A stretch of 64,000 bases of DNA from Flagellimonas allohymeniacidonis (lineage in GTDB: Bacteria > Bacteroidota > Bacteroidia > Flavobacteriales > Flavobacteriaceae). The number at the start of each line of letters is the position of its first letter. The stretch's first letter is position 1. The notes beneath the pieces are model-generated. The model had not been told where the DNA came from and made no database searches. It was given only the letters and a program-made list of their open reading frames with translations. Where the stretch lies: the NCBI RefSeq assembly GCF_004296335.1, contig NZ_SGIU01000001.1:969290-1033289 (forward strand). Direction: 5' to 3'. Of this stretch, positions 46,953 to 56,591 are shown in pieces. Made by a program: the position numbers and the translations under genes.

Positions 46953-48150
46953 GAATTCTGGAGATGATTTCTTTCCAAATATCCGAAGCCACCTCTGACT
47001 TCGTCTTCAAATCAAACGTTTTAATCTCTAAATTCTTATCGATAAAAGAGATTTTATTCGTGTCCCCAGCGAAACCTGCCCCATCATCTTTCAGGGAATT
47101 CAAAACAATGGCGTCGAGGTTTTTTCGTTTCAGCTTTCCCTTGGCATTTTCCAATTCATTTTCTGATTCCAACGCAAAGCCCACCAAAAACTGGTGGGTT
47201 TTTTGCTCACCCATGGAAAGCAGGATATCGGGGTTTCGTTCCAATTCAATGGCCAGATCTCCCTCTTGTTTTTTTATTTTCTCCTTGAACACCTTTTTGG
47301 GGCGATAATCTGCAACGGCGGCAGCACCTATTACCACATCCATTTGGTCGTAGTGTTCATGGCAAATCTCATTCATTTGTCTGGCAGAAGTAACCCGGAT
47401 GAGCTCTACATTGGCGTGGTTCACATTCAGATGGGTTGGACCGGAGACCAAAATGACCTTCGCCCCCATTTCAGCCGCAATTTTGGCCAGTGCAAATCCC
47501 ATTTTTCCTGTGGCCCGATTGCCCAAAAAACGAACAGGGTCAATGGCTTCATGGGTGGGACCTGCCGTAATCAGCACTTTTTTTCCAGATAGCGGAAGGC
47601 CTTGGGCCAAATCATTTTGTAGAAAAGCCACTATGGACTCGGGTTCTGCCAAACGCCCTTCCCCGTGCAATCCGCTTGCCAGTTCGCCCGATTCTGCTGG
47701 AATCATTTTGTTCCCATAAGCAATCAGTTTTTCAAAAGTAGCTTCGGTGGATGGGTGCTTGTACATATCCAAATCCATGGCCGGTGCAAAATAAACCGGA
47801 CATTTTGCAGACAAGTACGTGGCCAGTAACAGATTGTCGCAGGTGCCATGGGCCATTTTTGAAAGCGTATTGGCCGTAGCTGGAGCAATCACCATAATAT
47901 CGGCCCAAAGACCCAGCTCTACATGATTGTTCCAAGAGACACTCCCGTCTTCCTCGTTCACAAAATCCATAAGGGCTGGATTTTTGGAAAGGGTGGAAAG
48001 GGTAAGGGGAGAAACAAAATCGCTGGCACTCGATGTCAAAATAACTTTGACATTGGCACCAGCTTTGATCAATAACCTAACGAGAAAGGTGGTTTTGTAA
48101 GCGGCAATTCCCCCGGTAATGCCCAAAAGGATGTTTTTACCGCTAAGCAT
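46945..48150 (-). CDS. coaBC: bifunctional phosphopantothenoylcysteine decarboxylase / phosphopantothenate-cysteine ligase
   Basis: 401 residues. CoaC flavoprotein part (about 1-180; [11 protein letters not shown] and the catalytic [17 protein letters not shown] region), then CoaB (about 190-401; [37 protein letters not shown]). Two steps of CoA synthesis. Directly joined to rpoZ upstream (no gap) and overlapping the DUF4835 gene downstream. Confidence 0.97.
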   Translation of the reverse strand: MLSGKNILLGITGGIAAYKTTFLVRLLIKAGANVKVILTSSASDFVSPLTLSTLSKNPALMDFVNEEDGSVSWNNHVELGLWADIMVIAPATANTLSKMAHGTCDNLLLATYLSAKCPVYFAPAMDLDMYKHPSTEATFEKLIAYGNKMIPAESGELASGLHGEGRLAEPESIVAFLQNDLAQGLPLSGKKVLITAGPTHEAIDPVRFLGNRATGKMGFALAKIAAEMGAKVILVSGPTHLNVNHANVELIRVTSARQMNEICHEHYDQMDVVIGAAAVADYRPKKVFKEKIKKQEGDLAIELERNPDILLSMGEQKTHQFLVGFALESENELENAKGKLKRKNLDAIVLNSLKDDGAGFAGDTNKISFIDKNLEIKTFDLKTKSEVASDIWKEIISRIHA

Positions 48151-48480
48151 CTATTCTGCGTCTTTCTCTGTATTTCTGTAATAAATTTTGTCTTCCAACC
48201 ACTCCATTACGGCCAAGGCATGGGGTTTTGGAAGCTTTTCGTAAAACTTGGAAACTTCAATCTGCTCCTTGTTCTCAAAAACTTCTTCCAAACTGTCGCT
48301 ATAGGTAGCGAACTCCTCAAGCTTTTCCAACAATTCCTTTTTGATCTCAGAATTAATCTGGATTGCTCTTTTGGAAGCTATGGAAATGGCCTCGTAGATA
48401 TTATCGGTTTTTTCATCGAACTCGTTTCTGTTGAGTGTCTTGGTGGAAACCGGTGCGTTGGTGTTTTTTAAATCTTGCAT
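48151..48480 (-). CDS. rpoZ: RNA polymerase omega subunit (Bacteroidota type)
   Basis: 109 residues. Begins with a phylum-specific leader then NIYEAISIASKRAIQIN, which matches the omega fold of RpoZ; a long charged C-terminal part follows. Omega aids assembly and stability of RNA polymerase. Assignment rests on length, the helix, and its place between bamD and coaBC, which is standard for Bacteroidota. Confidence 0.85.
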   Translation of the reverse strand: MQDLKNTNAPVSTKTLNRNEFDEKTDNIYEAISIASKRAIQINSEIKKELLEKLEEFATYSDSLEEVFENKEQIEVSKFYEKLPKPHALAVMEWLEDKIYYRNTEKDAE

Positions 48481-48506
48481 ATGCTCGTAAACTTTTGTGC
48501 TAAATG

Positions 48507-49337
48507 TTATTTTGAGGCCGTTTCGTATTGGCCCAATTCCTCTTGGACTTTTGCAACCAAATCGTCTGCCTTCTTTTTAAACTTTGATTCGGGAAAATAT
48601 CGCATCAAGGTATTGTAGGACTCCTGTGCATCCTCCAAACGTTCTTTTTTCCTGTTTTCCGTACTGTTCAAGGCCAAACTGGTCGTGGCCTCAATTTTAT
48701 AGTACAACGCCTCTTCTCGATAAATCGACCCTGGGTTATCAGAAATAAAATTATCAAGGGCCGTAATGGCCGATACTAGGATGGGATAGTTGAATTTTCC
48801 CAATTTATTGAACTGCTTTGCAATTTCAATCTGTTTTTTTTCCTTTTTGGCGGTAAGTTCTTTGGCCATAGTATTGGCCTCTTCAAAGTATTCCGATTCT
48901 GGATAGGTATTGATAAAAATCTGAAGCTTGGCCAATGCTTTTTCCGTATCGGTCTGATCCAAGGAATACCTTGGAGAGAGCTCGTAGTAGCTTTTTGCTC
49001 CTAAAAAAGTGGCCTCTTGAATTTTATCGCTCTTTGGGTACGACTTCACGAAACGCTCAAACTGATATCCAGATAGGTAATAATCGCCGTTTTTAAAATA
49101 GGTGTCCGCAAAAAAGAACATCACCCGCTCGCCTTGGGGTTTCCCCGCATACTTGGGTGCAATTTGCTCGTACAGTCTTTGGGCACGACGGTAATCCTCT
49201 TCGTTATAGAGTTTTTCAGCCATGTCGTACTTGTTCTTTATGTTGTCCTCCTTGAGCACTTTTTGGTACTCACTACAACTTGAAAGCAAGAAAACTAAGG
49301 CTATAAAAAAAAGAAGGGGTCTCATTTTCAAAAACAT
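48507..49337 (-). CDS. bamD: outer membrane protein assembly factor BamD
   Basis: 276 residues. Lipoprotein signal (VFLLSSC, cysteine 21) then tandem TPR-like repeats (AEKLYNEEDYRRAQRLYEQI; YYLSGYQFERFVKSYPKSD; LAKLQIFINTYPESEYFEEA). Part of the BAM complex that folds beta-barrel proteins at the outer membrane. Start could also be ATG four codons in. Heads the rpoZ-coaBC-DUF4835-recN run. Confidence 0.95.
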   Translation of the reverse strand: MFLKMRPLLFFIALVFLLSSCSEYQKVLKEDNIKNKYDMAEKLYNEEDYRRAQRLYEQIAPKYAGKPQGERVMFFFADTYFKNGDYYLSGYQFERFVKSYPKSDKIQEATFLGAKSYYELSPRYSLDQTDTEKALAKLQIFINTYPESEYFEEANTMAKELTAKKEKKQIEIAKQFNKLGKFNYPILVSAITALDNFISDNPGSIYREEALYYKIEATTSLALNSTENRKKERLEDAQESYNTLMRYFPESKFKKKADDLVAKVQEELGQYETASK

Positions 49338-49442
49338 CGGGCAAAATTAGGGATTATCAACGGATTTTAAAAATAGAATCACATAGCAAAAGTAAGATGC
49401 CTTTTGACATTCCAATGCGTTTTGATAAAGCTTTAACGAAAC

Positions 49443-50339
49443 TTAGGCGTTAACCTTGCTATTCAAGGTCAAAATAAATTGCGAAATCCTGTTTTTCAGT
49501 TTCGGGCTTGCTTCCACCAAAGGTAAGCGAACCAAGGCGTTGGACAGCCCCAAATGTTCAAAAATGCTTTTGATTCCGGCCGGATTGCCCTCTTCAAAAA
49601 TAAGTCGCATCAACGGCAATAGACCATGGTGGATTTTGTACGCCTCCTCTGCCCTACCTTCTCGCGCATATCGAATCATTTGAGAGAAAACTTCGGGCAA
49701 GCCCTGGCCCAAAACCGAAATTACCCCCGCTCCACCGGCCAAGACCGTTGAAAGCGCTGTGAAATCGTCCCCAGAAATTACCAAAAAGTCCGAAGAGGCA
49801 TTCCTTAGAATTTCATCAATTTGAACGGAGTCCCCACAAGCCTCTTTGATGGCAACAATACTCTCGAAATCCTTCGCCAAGCGAATGGTGGTTTCCGGAA
49901 GCATGTTGCTTCCTGTGCGCGACGGCACATTGTACAAAATGATAGGTTTTGGAGAAGCTTCCGCCAACACTTTAAAGTGTTGGTAAATCCCCTCCTGTGT
50001 GGGTTTGTTATAGGCTGGTGATACAGAAAGGACCGCATCAAAATCCGTTAAATTGGTGGTTCGGAGTTCTTCGGCAAGAGCGGCTGTATTATTTCCGCCG
50101 ATGCCCAAAACCAAGGGCAATCTTCCTGCATTGGTCTTTACAACGATATCGGCAACCTGCTTTTTTTCCGCTTTGGAAAGCGTCACCGATTCTCCGGTGG
50201 TACCCAAAACCACCAAATAGTCCACGCCACCTTGAATGTTGTGCTCAACAATTCGAGAAAGCGCAGCTGCATCAACAGACCCCTCTTCTGTAAAGGGGGT
50301 GACCAAGGCCACTCCGGTTCCCATCAACTGTTCCATCAT
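49443..50339 (-). CDS. dapA: 4-hydroxy-tetrahydrodipicolinate synthase
   Basis: 298 residues. Condenses pyruvate and aspartate semialdehyde toward lysine and cell-wall diaminopimelate. Schiff-base Lys165 (IVAIKEACGD), Tyr136 (YNVPSRTG), GTTGES at 46-51, SPAYNKPTQEG. Overlaps the upstream DUF6913-like gene by 4 bp. Confidence 0.97.
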   Translation of the reverse strand: MMEQLMGTGVALVTPFTEEGSVDAAALSRIVEHNIQGGVDYLVVLGTTGESVTLSKAEKKQVADIVVKTNAGRLPLVLGIGGNNTAALAEELRTTNLTDFDAVLSVSPAYNKPTQEGIYQHFKVLAEASPKPIILYNVPSRTGSNMLPETTIRLAKDFESIVAIKEACGDSVQIDEILRNASSDFLVISGDDFTALSTVLAGGAGVISVLGQGLPEVFSQMIRYAREGRAEEAYKIHHGLLPLMRLIFEEGNPAGIKSIFEHLGLSNALVRLPLVEASPKLKNRISQFILTLNSKVNA

Positions 50340-50869
50340 ATTTCGTTCAATACCGTTAAATACTTTTTCAGTTCCTCCTTAAACGCCTTAAAATCCTTAA
50401 AAGGCGTACCCAAGATCAAATCGTTCAGTTTTGAATCCACCGAAGAGAAACCAACTCTTAGGCGAGCCGGCGTTTTTATGGTCAACAGTTTCATCATCAA
50501 ATTATCCTCTTCATAATAGTTGATCAAAAGATCATACTCCCTGCCCAAAAATTCCAAAACATAGCCGTTTTCAATGTCGCCCTTCCAGCCGAGATCCTTA
50601 TCGGAAAACATTTGGATGGCAAAGGGTGAATTTTTGCCGAAATCCCTTTTGTAGCCAATGATTTTTATGGCATTGGGCCGTAACGAAAATTCCTCAATCA
50701 GTTCATAAAATACATCGGCTTTTGGAAAATTGTCCACATCGACAATACAGGCGATACTGGTAACGCCCTTCTCCCGCTCCACCTGAGCTGGAGGTTTTTC
50801 CATCTCCTCCTGAAGATATTTCAGACCCGATTTAACTTTAAATTTATCTTGGAGCCCTTTGAAAACCAT
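50336..50869 (-). CDS. DUF6913-like conserved protein
   Basis: 177 residues from ATG 50869. The TTG at 50890 would add 7 residues but overlaps the predicted -7 box. A basic N-terminal helix (FKGLQDKFKVKSG) is followed by a compact alpha/beta fold (SIACIVDVDNFPKADVFYEL; GREYDLLINYYEED). I recall this pairing with dapA as typical of flavobacteria under the DUF6913 name; function unknown. Confidence 0.82.
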   Translation of the reverse strand: MVFKGLQDKFKVKSGLKYLQEEMEKPPAQVEREKGVTSIACIVDVDNFPKADVFYELIEEFSLRPNAIKIIGYKRDFGKNSPFAIQMFSDKDLGWKGDIENGYVLEFLGREYDLLINYYEEDNLMMKLLTIKTPARLRVGFSSVDSKLNDLILGTPFKDFKAFKEELKKYLTVLNEI

Positions 50870-50887
50870 AAATTTCGCCCATTTTTG

Positions 50888-50922
50888 CAAAGGTAATTAT
50901 TCTACCAAGATAACAGAACAAA
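50888..50922 (-). promoter_or_regulatory. promoter of the DUF6913-dapA operon
   Basis: Minus strand TTTG (50922-50919), a 23-bp spacer, then TACCTTTG (50895-50888), an exact TAnnTTTG, 18 bp before ATG 50869. Confidence 0.5.
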
Positions 50923-50932
50923 GATACCTCAA

Positions 50933-51703
50933 GTGACAAATTCAAAAATAAAACATTTTGTTGTAATTATAACACTATGTTTTTCCTTTGCCTGCAAGCA
51001 GGAAAAAGGGCAGCTCATCGAAATTGAGGGAAAGCAAATCCCCGTCGATTCATCACTATCGGGAATTGACTCCCTTACAGCTTTTATAGCTCCCTACAAA
51101 AAACGCGTGGACGAGGTGTTGGACAGTACCTTGGCCCATGCACCCCGAAGTCTTGATCTTAATGACGGCGAGCGCAATACCTCCATGGGCAACTTTTTGG
51201 CCGATTTGATTTTTGAAGAGACCGCTCCCCTTTTTAAAACCAAAACTGGAAAAGAGCTCGATTTTGTGATCATGAACCACGGTGGGGTACGTGCCATTCT
51301 TTCGGCTGGACCCGTCACAGCACGAAATGCCTACGAGATCATGCCGTTCGAGAATTACATCTCGGTGGTAGAACTCGACGGCACAGCCGTTCGAAATCTG
51401 GTTTTGTATTTGGCCGGTGCCCGAAGGGCCCATCCCATTGCAGGGATGCAGATTGTGATGGACCAAGATGGCGGACTGGAATCCATTACCATTGGGGACA
51501 GTCCTTTTGATGAAAGCCGCAGCTATTTTGTGGCCACTTCGGATTATTTGGTAGCGGGAGGGAGCGAAATTGGTTTTTTCCCGAATGTGGAATCCACTAC
51601 GGATACGGGCTATCTGTTGCGCAACGCCATCATCGACCATTTTCGAAAAAAGGACACGCTAACCGGTCAAGTGGATGACCGATTTATTATGAAGGACCAA
51701 TGA
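50933..51703 (+). CDS. 5'-nucleotidase C-terminal domain lipoprotein
   Basis: 256 residues, GTG start, lipoprotein signal (CFSFAC, cysteine 21). Matches only the C-terminal, substrate-binding half of UshA-type 5'-nucleotidases: NTSMGNFLADLIFEET, VIMNHGGVRAILSAGPVTARN, FENYISVVELDG. No metallophosphatase domain. That half is encoded by the next gene, overlapping by 4 bp (ATGA), so the two form a split enzyme. Confidence 0.93.
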   Translation: MTNSKIKHFVVIITLCFSFACKQEKGQLIEIEGKQIPVDSSLSGIDSLTAFIAPYKKRVDEVLDSTLAHAPRSLDLNDGERNTSMGNFLADLIFEETAPLFKTKTGKELDFVIMNHGGVRAILSAGPVTARNAYEIMPFENYISVVELDGTAVRNLVLYLAGARRAHPIAGMQIVMDQDGGLESITIGDSPFDESRSYFVATSDYLVAGGSEIGFFPNVESTTDTGYLLRNAIIDHFRKKDTLTGQVDDRFIMKDQ

Positions 51704-52611
51704 AACGAAGAGATTTTCTCAAACAAACAGCAGCGACCTCAAGCTTTGTGGGCTTGGGCGGATTAGGACTGAATTCTTGTGCCCACTTTGGCCAAAAAAA
51801 GATTACCATTTTGCATACCAACGATGTACACAGCCATATTGAGACCTTCCCCAGTACGCATGCTCGATGGGCCAATTTGGGCGGGGTGGCCCGACGAGCG
51901 GCCTTGGTGGAAAGCATTCGCAACGAAAACCCCAATACCCTTTTGTTCGATGCCGGGGATATCTTTCAAGGAACACCTTATTTTAATTTTTATGGAGGCG
52001 AACTGGAGTTTAAATTGATGAGCAAGCTGAAGTACGATGCAGCCACCATCGGCAACCACGATTTTGACAATGGGATTGGTGGGCTGTTGGCCCAGGTGCC
52101 CCATGCCAGTTTTGAGCTGCTCTCGGCCAATTATGATTTTACCAACACCGAGATGGATGGCTATACCAAGCCCTACAAAATTTATAGTATTGATGGTATT
52201 AAAATTGGCGTATATGGATTGGGCATACAACTGGAGGGGCTAGTGTTGAAACGCTTGTGCAAGGAAACCCAATATTTGAACCCCTTTGAGGTTGCTTTGG
52301 ATACCGAACGCCAATTGAAGGAAAAAGAAAACTGCGATTTGGTGATTTGCCTCTCGCATTTGGGCTATGATTATGCCAACCCCAATCGCCCCTCCGATAC
52401 GCAATTGGCGGAGCGCACCTCTTATACCGACCTTATTATTGGTGGCCATACCCATACCTTTTTGGATAAGCCCGATGTTCGCACCAACCAAAAGGGCAAC
52501 TCCGTTTTGGTGAACCAAGTGGGCTGTTATGGGATTAACTTGGGCCGTATTGACTTTTACTTTGATAGCCAAAAAAATGCCTCGGCAAATGGGGTGTCAA
52601 TCACGGTGTAG
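51700..52611 (+). CDS. metallophosphatase (5'-nucleotidase N-terminal half) with Tat signal
   Basis: 303 residues. The N-terminus has a twin-arginine pattern (MKRRDFLKQ) followed by a hydrophobic run and a possible lipobox (LNSC). Metal ligands: HTNDVHSHIE, FDAGDIFQGTPYFN, ATIGNHDFDNG, and IIGGHTHTFLDKP. It is the catalytic half of the 5'-nucleotidase family acting on nucleotides outside the cytoplasm; the substrate half is the upstream gene. A terminator follows. Confidence 0.95.
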   Translation: MKRRDFLKQTAATSSFVGLGGLGLNSCAHFGQKKITILHTNDVHSHIETFPSTHARWANLGGVARRAALVESIRNENPNTLLFDAGDIFQGTPYFNFYGGELEFKLMSKLKYDAATIGNHDFDNGIGGLLAQVPHASFELLSANYDFTNTEMDGYTKPYKIYSIDGIKIGVYGLGIQLEGLVLKRLCKETQYLNPFEVALDTERQLKEKENCDLVICLSHLGYDYANPNRPSDTQLAERTSYTDLIIGGHTHTFLDKPDVRTNQKGNSVLVNQVGCYGINLGRIDFYFDSQKNASANGVSITV

Positions 52612-52619
52612 CATAAAAA

Positions 52620-52643
52620 CACCCAAGCGATATCGCTTGGGTG
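52620..52643. terminator. palindromic terminator, copy 1
   Basis: CACCCAAGCGAT with ATCGCTTGGGTG: a perfect 12-bp inverted repeat, no loop bases. It ends the minus-strand cadherin/DUF285 gene (stop at 52703) and perhaps the plus-strand phosphatase. It is 23 of 24 identical to 55020-55043. Confidence 0.75.
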
Positions 52644-52702
52644 TGTGTATACCTCAAAACCGGGTATGGCCCATACCACGGATTTGTATTTTTTAATTTA
52701 TT

Positions 52703-54895
52703 TTAATTGCATTGGGAGTCTCCTACTATTTGCCAACTATCGTCATTGACCAAGGAGTCTCTGGCGGCAATGCCCTCATCACAATAGGTGAGTCCATCGG
52801 CCCCCAAGGTTATTCCTTGAGGTGGGGATTCTAAACTGGCCCAGCCGACCAAAGTAGCACTGTAGTTTTCTTGGGAAAGACCAGAATCAGAGAGCATGTT
52901 TGACAAATTGGAAGAATTGGAAATATCCCAATCTCCTAAACTTTTGTCAAACGAAGACGCTTTAAATAACATTCGATTCATATTATTTACCTTGCTGGTG
53001 TCCCAGTCTTTAATGTCTGAATTAAAACTCTCCGCTTCGGTAAACATATAGGCCATACTAGTCACATTATTTACTTGCCAAGTACTAATATCTCTGTTAA
53101 AAACCCTAGCACCAGAAAACATGCTGTTCATATTTTCCACTTTGCTGACGTCCCAACCGCTGATGTTTCCATTAAACTTTTCAGCTTTTTGAAACATTGA
53201 TTCCATCTTAGTGATGTTACTTACATTCCAATTATTTAGGTCCCCATTAAAATTAAATGAATACCAAAACATCTTTGAAAGGTCCGTTACGGAAGACAAA
53301 TTGGGAGCGTCAACAGCATTGCTAACCACTTGCTCACATCTGGCAAAAGCATATTCCATGGTTTCCCATTCAATGAATCCCCATTGATCGATACTCTTCA
53401 GGGCAGTATTAGGTGCATTACCCATCCCCATGCCAAATGCGGGGAACTGTCCTTTTATAGCTACTTTGTATGTCCCTAAAGTATTATAGGTGTGGTGTAT
53501 ATCATTACTTTCGGTGATGTCTTCAATGAAGCCATCTCCCCAATCAATAGTGTAGTTATAGGTTCGCTCAATATGGGTGAAAATGGTAATGGTCTCCCCA
53601 TTTTCATCGGTCCTCCATGTAGTAACAAACCATTCAGGATCGTCGGCAAAGCTTTTAAAAGCATCTAAAACAGTAATACTTACATGAGCCTCTGCTATTT
53701 CAGTCCCATCTGTAACACTTACAATGATTTCATGTGCTGTTTTGGTCTTGTAATCTAACTGTTGGCCTTGGCCCAAACTAATCTCCCCACTGTCCGTAAT
53801 CTCAAATAGATTGCCATCGTTAGTACTAATGCTAAAGACAAGTTCGTCACTGTCAAGATCCATAGCGACCACCATGCCAATCACGGTTATATCTTCTATA
53901 TTTTCTGCGGCGACAAAGGCTTGGTCCTCCATTTCAGGGGCATTGTCGTTCACATTGGTCACGGTTATTGTAATCTCTGCGGTAATAGTTTCGGTGCTGT
54001 CATTTACGGCAACGGTTATTGCATGAGACTCGGCGATCTCAAAATCGAGATTTTGTCCCTCGGCCAGGCTCAGCATACCTGTTTGGGTAATTTCAAACAA
54101 GTCGGCGTCGTTAGTCACAATGCTATAAGTCAATTCGTCCCCGTCTTGATCACTAGCCACAACGATTCCAATTTCTTCGGCATCATCAATGTCCTCAGTC
54201 ACGATAAATTGCTGATTCTCAATTTCGGGGGCATTGTCGTTGTCGTTGGTCACGTTGATGGTGATCTCGGCAGCGGCGGTGGCCGTGCCATCGTTTACCT
54301 CAACAGTGATGGTATGAGCGTCTGCTGTCTCAAAATCAAGGTTTTCCCCCTCGGCCAAACTTAATACGCCAGCTTCGGTAATTTCAAATAGGTCATTGTC
54401 GTTGGTGGTGATGCTGAAAACAAGTTCGTCACCGTCCTCGTCATTGGCCACCACGGTGCCTATCTCAAAGGTATCCTCTATATTTTCAACCACCGAAAAG
54501 CTTTGGTCCTCGATCATGGCGCTGGAGTTCACATTGGTGACGGTGATGGTCACCTTGGCGGTGGCCTCGTCCTCCCCATCGCTAACGCTAACGGTGATCT
54601 GGTGCGATTGGGCGGTGTTGAAATCAAGGCTCTTTCCACTGGCCAGGCTCAGGGCGCCCGCTTCTGTTATCTCGAACAGCTTGTTGTTGTTTGTGGTGAT
54701 CTCAAAGGTAAGGGCATCCCCGTCGGCATCGGTGGCCTGGAGGGTGCCGATTATTTGGGAATCGGGTATATTTTCCGCCACGGTAAAGGCCTGATCGGCC
54801 ATTTTGGGCGGAGTATTGGGTTTTTCATCGTCCTTGCTGCAGGCAAAGACCAAGATTGCAAAAGAGGCAAAAAGAAGTAGGTCACGTAATTTCAT
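52703..54895 (-). CDS. surface lipoprotein: four cadherin repeats plus DUF285 (BspA-like) repeats
   Basis: 730 residues from ATG 54895 (another ATG precedes it directly). Lipoprotein signal (AILVFAC) followed by SKDDE, a pattern that marks surface lipoproteins in Capnocytophaga-type flavobacteria. Four cadherin-like repeats at about 33-127, 130-224, 227-320 and 325-415, each with a DxDGD calcium pattern (TDADGDALTF, ASDQDGDELTY), then a PKD-like module with WGDG (about 425-500), then the DUF285 repeats (about 530-680; NITKMESMFQKAEKFNG). A probable adhesin or cell-surface binding protein. Paralogue of the gene just upstream on the same strand. Confidence 0.92.
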   Translation of the reverse strand: MKLRDLLLFASFAILVFACSKDDEKPNTPPKMADQAFTVAENIPDSQIIGTLQATDADGDALTFEITTNNNKLFEITEAGALSLASGKSLDFNTAQSHQITVSVSDGEDEATAKVTITVTNVNSSAMIEDQSFSVVENIEDTFEIGTVVANDEDGDELVFSITTNDNDLFEITEAGVLSLAEGENLDFETADAHTITVEVNDGTATAAAEITINVTNDNDNAPEIENQQFIVTEDIDDAEEIGIVVASDQDGDELTYSIVTNDADLFEITQTGMLSLAEGQNLDFEIAESHAITVAVNDSTETITAEITITVTNVNDNAPEMEDQAFVAAENIEDITVIGMVVAMDLDSDELVFSISTNDGNLFEITDSGEISLGQGQQLDYKTKTAHEIIVSVTDGTEIAEAHVSITVLDAFKSFADDPEWFVTTWRTDENGETITIFTHIERTYNYTIDWGDGFIEDITESNDIHHTYNTLGTYKVAIKGQFPAFGMGMGNAPNTALKSIDQWGFIEWETMEYAFARCEQVVSNAVDAPNLSSVTDLSKMFWYSFNFNGDLNNWNVSNITKMESMFQKAEKFNGNISGWDVSKVENMNSMFSGARVFNRDISTWQVNNVTSMAYMFTEAESFNSDIKDWDTSKVNNMNRMLFKASSFDKSLGDWDISNSSNLSNMLSDSGLSQENYSATLVGWASLESPPQGITLGADGLTYCDEGIAARDSLVNDDSWQIVGDSQCN

Positions 54896-54975
54896 CACGG
54901 GTGTTTTTTTGGTTTAACAAATTGAAATTAGGGGTTGCGGAAATTTTGGGGTGACCTTGTTTTATGGACCCAGTA

Positions 54976-55006
54976 CACCAATTGACCAAGGGCCGTTTTG
55001 GGTTGA
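54976..55006 (-). repeat. leader repeat, copy 1
   Basis: 31 bases, 28 identical to 56592-56622 in the same orientation. It lies about 80 bp upstream of the cadherin/DUF285 gene start and reads from CAACCCAAAACGGCCCTT on the minus strand. A transcribed leader or promoter-linked element shared by the two paralogues. Confidence 0.7.
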
Positions 55007-55019
55007 CGGGATAAAAAAA

Positions 55020-55043
55020 CACCCAAGCGATCTCGCTTGGGTG
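55020..55043. terminator. palindromic terminator, copy 2
   Basis: CACCCAAGCGAT with CTCGCTTGGGTG, a near-perfect inverted repeat, followed on the minus strand by TTTTTTTATC. Terminates the upstream paralogue (stop at 55098), directly before the leader of the next one. Confidence 0.8.
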
Positions 55044-55097
55044 CCATACATCCCAAATTCGTGAACATATTTGAATCACGTTTTGTTTATATTTTTA

Positions 55098-56513
55098 TTA
55101 GTTGCATACGGCATCTCCAGTTATGTCCCAGCCATGATCATTGACCAAGGAATCTCTTGCTCCTATGGCTTCAGGACCGCAATAGATAAGGCCATCAGCT
55201 CCCAATTCAATTTCTTGTGGTGGCGAAACATGATCGGCCCAGCCAATCAAGGTAGCGCTATAGTTCTCACTGGAAAGACCAGAATTATTGAGCATCAATT
55301 GCATATTCAAAACTTTACCTATATTCCAGCTACCGATATTTTGGTCGAAATACGTTGCATCGGTGAACATGGCATACATATTGGTTACGTTGCCAACATT
55401 CCAATCACTTATATCTTGATTGAATGAACTTGCCTGTCTGAACATCCATCCCATATTGGTCACGTTACCGACCTCCCAAGAGCTGATATCACTATTGAAT
55501 ACCTCAGCACCCAAAAACATTTGTTCCATATCGGTCACTTGGCTTACATCCCAAGCACTCAGATTTCCACTAAATGAACTTGCGTGGGTGAACATGGAAT
55601 TCATGTCCGTTACTTGGCTTACATCCCAGTCGCCAATATCACGGTTGAACAAACTAGCATATGAGAATAAGCGGGACATAGACTCTATGTTGCTCACATC
55701 CCAACTACCTATGTCGCCATTAAACATAGAACATTCATAAAACATATATGCCATGGAGGTCACTTGGGGTAAGTTAGGAGCATCGATGGCATTGTGTACC
55801 ATTGTCGTGCAATTCATAAAGGCATTTTCCATTGTTTGCCATAGATTGGTGCCCCACTGGTCAATACTTGCAAGGGCAGGTATGTCTTCCTCTGCTTCAC
55901 CCATATTAATGGCCGGGAACTGGCCCTTTAGGGCCACAGTATACGTACCCGCTAGGGTGTATGTATGCTCCGCATCATCACTGCTTGTAATTTGCTGGGT
56001 CGTGCCGTCTCCCCAATTAATGGTATAGTTATATTGCAGTTCTCCACGGGTGTAAATGGTGATGGTTTCGGCATTGTTCTTTGTTTTCCAAGTGGTGATA
56101 AATGCCTCTGGGTCTTCAAAAAGGCTTTCAATCGTATTATCAACGTTAATGTTGATCTGTGCGTTCACCTCTTCTTCCCCGTCGGTAACGCTGACGGTAA
56201 AACTGTGCTTCTGTTCTTTCTCATAGTCCAGTTGTTTGCCAGCCGCAAGGCTAATGGCTCCACTTTGGGTAATCTCGAACAGGTCGGCGTCGTTGGTAAC
56301 CAAACTAAAGGTAAGGGCGTCACCATCGGCATCGATTGCTGTAACGGTGCCAATTACCTCAGTATCGGATACATCCTCAGAAGCGGTAAAGGATTGGATG
56401 GCCATTTTAGGGGCACTGTTGGTTGCGGGCACTTCTTTTGGCCCATCGTCTTTGCTACAGCCAATCACAGTGATCATCAAAACGGCAAAAAAGGTTGTTT
56501 TGTAAAATTTCAT
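55098..56513 (-). CDS. surface lipoprotein: one cadherin repeat plus DUF285 repeats
   Basis: 471 residues. Lipoprotein signal (ITVIGC) followed by SKDDG, as in the paralogue. One cadherin-like repeat at about 32-125 with DADGDALTF, the same PKD-like module (INWGDG), then DUF285 repeats (VTSMAYMFYECSMFNGDIGS) at about 255-425, and a C-terminal closing block with NYSATLIGWADHVSPPQ that matches the other copy. Same architecture with fewer cadherin units, so repeat number varies between copies. Confidence 0.92.
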   Translation of the reverse strand: MKFYKTTFFAVLMITVIGCSKDDGPKEVPATNSAPKMAIQSFTASEDVSDTEVIGTVTAIDADGDALTFSLVTNDADLFEITQSGAISLAAGKQLDYEKEQKHSFTVSVTDGEEEVNAQININVDNTIESLFEDPEAFITTWKTKNNAETITIYTRGELQYNYTINWGDGTTQQITSSDDAEHTYTLAGTYTVALKGQFPAINMGEAEEDIPALASIDQWGTNLWQTMENAFMNCTTMVHNAIDAPNLPQVTSMAYMFYECSMFNGDIGSWDVSNIESMSRLFSYASLFNRDIGDWDVSQVTDMNSMFTHASSFSGNLSAWDVSQVTDMEQMFLGAEVFNSDISSWEVGNVTNMGWMFRQASSFNQDISDWNVGNVTNMYAMFTDATYFDQNIGSWNIGKVLNMQLMLNNSGLSSENYSATLIGWADHVSPPQEIELGADGLIYCGPEAIGARDSLVNDHGWDITGDAVCN

Positions 56514-56591
56514 TTTAGATTTTTTTAAGGTTAAGGCCTGAAACTATGGGGTTTCTTGTATTTTAAGGGTGAGTGTTTTACGGAACGAGGC

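Noticed and set aside
52620..55043. The two 24-bp palindromes as ends of a mobile element
   Set aside because: No transposase lies between them, and each stands directly behind a stop codon with a T-run in copy 2, so terminators explain them better.
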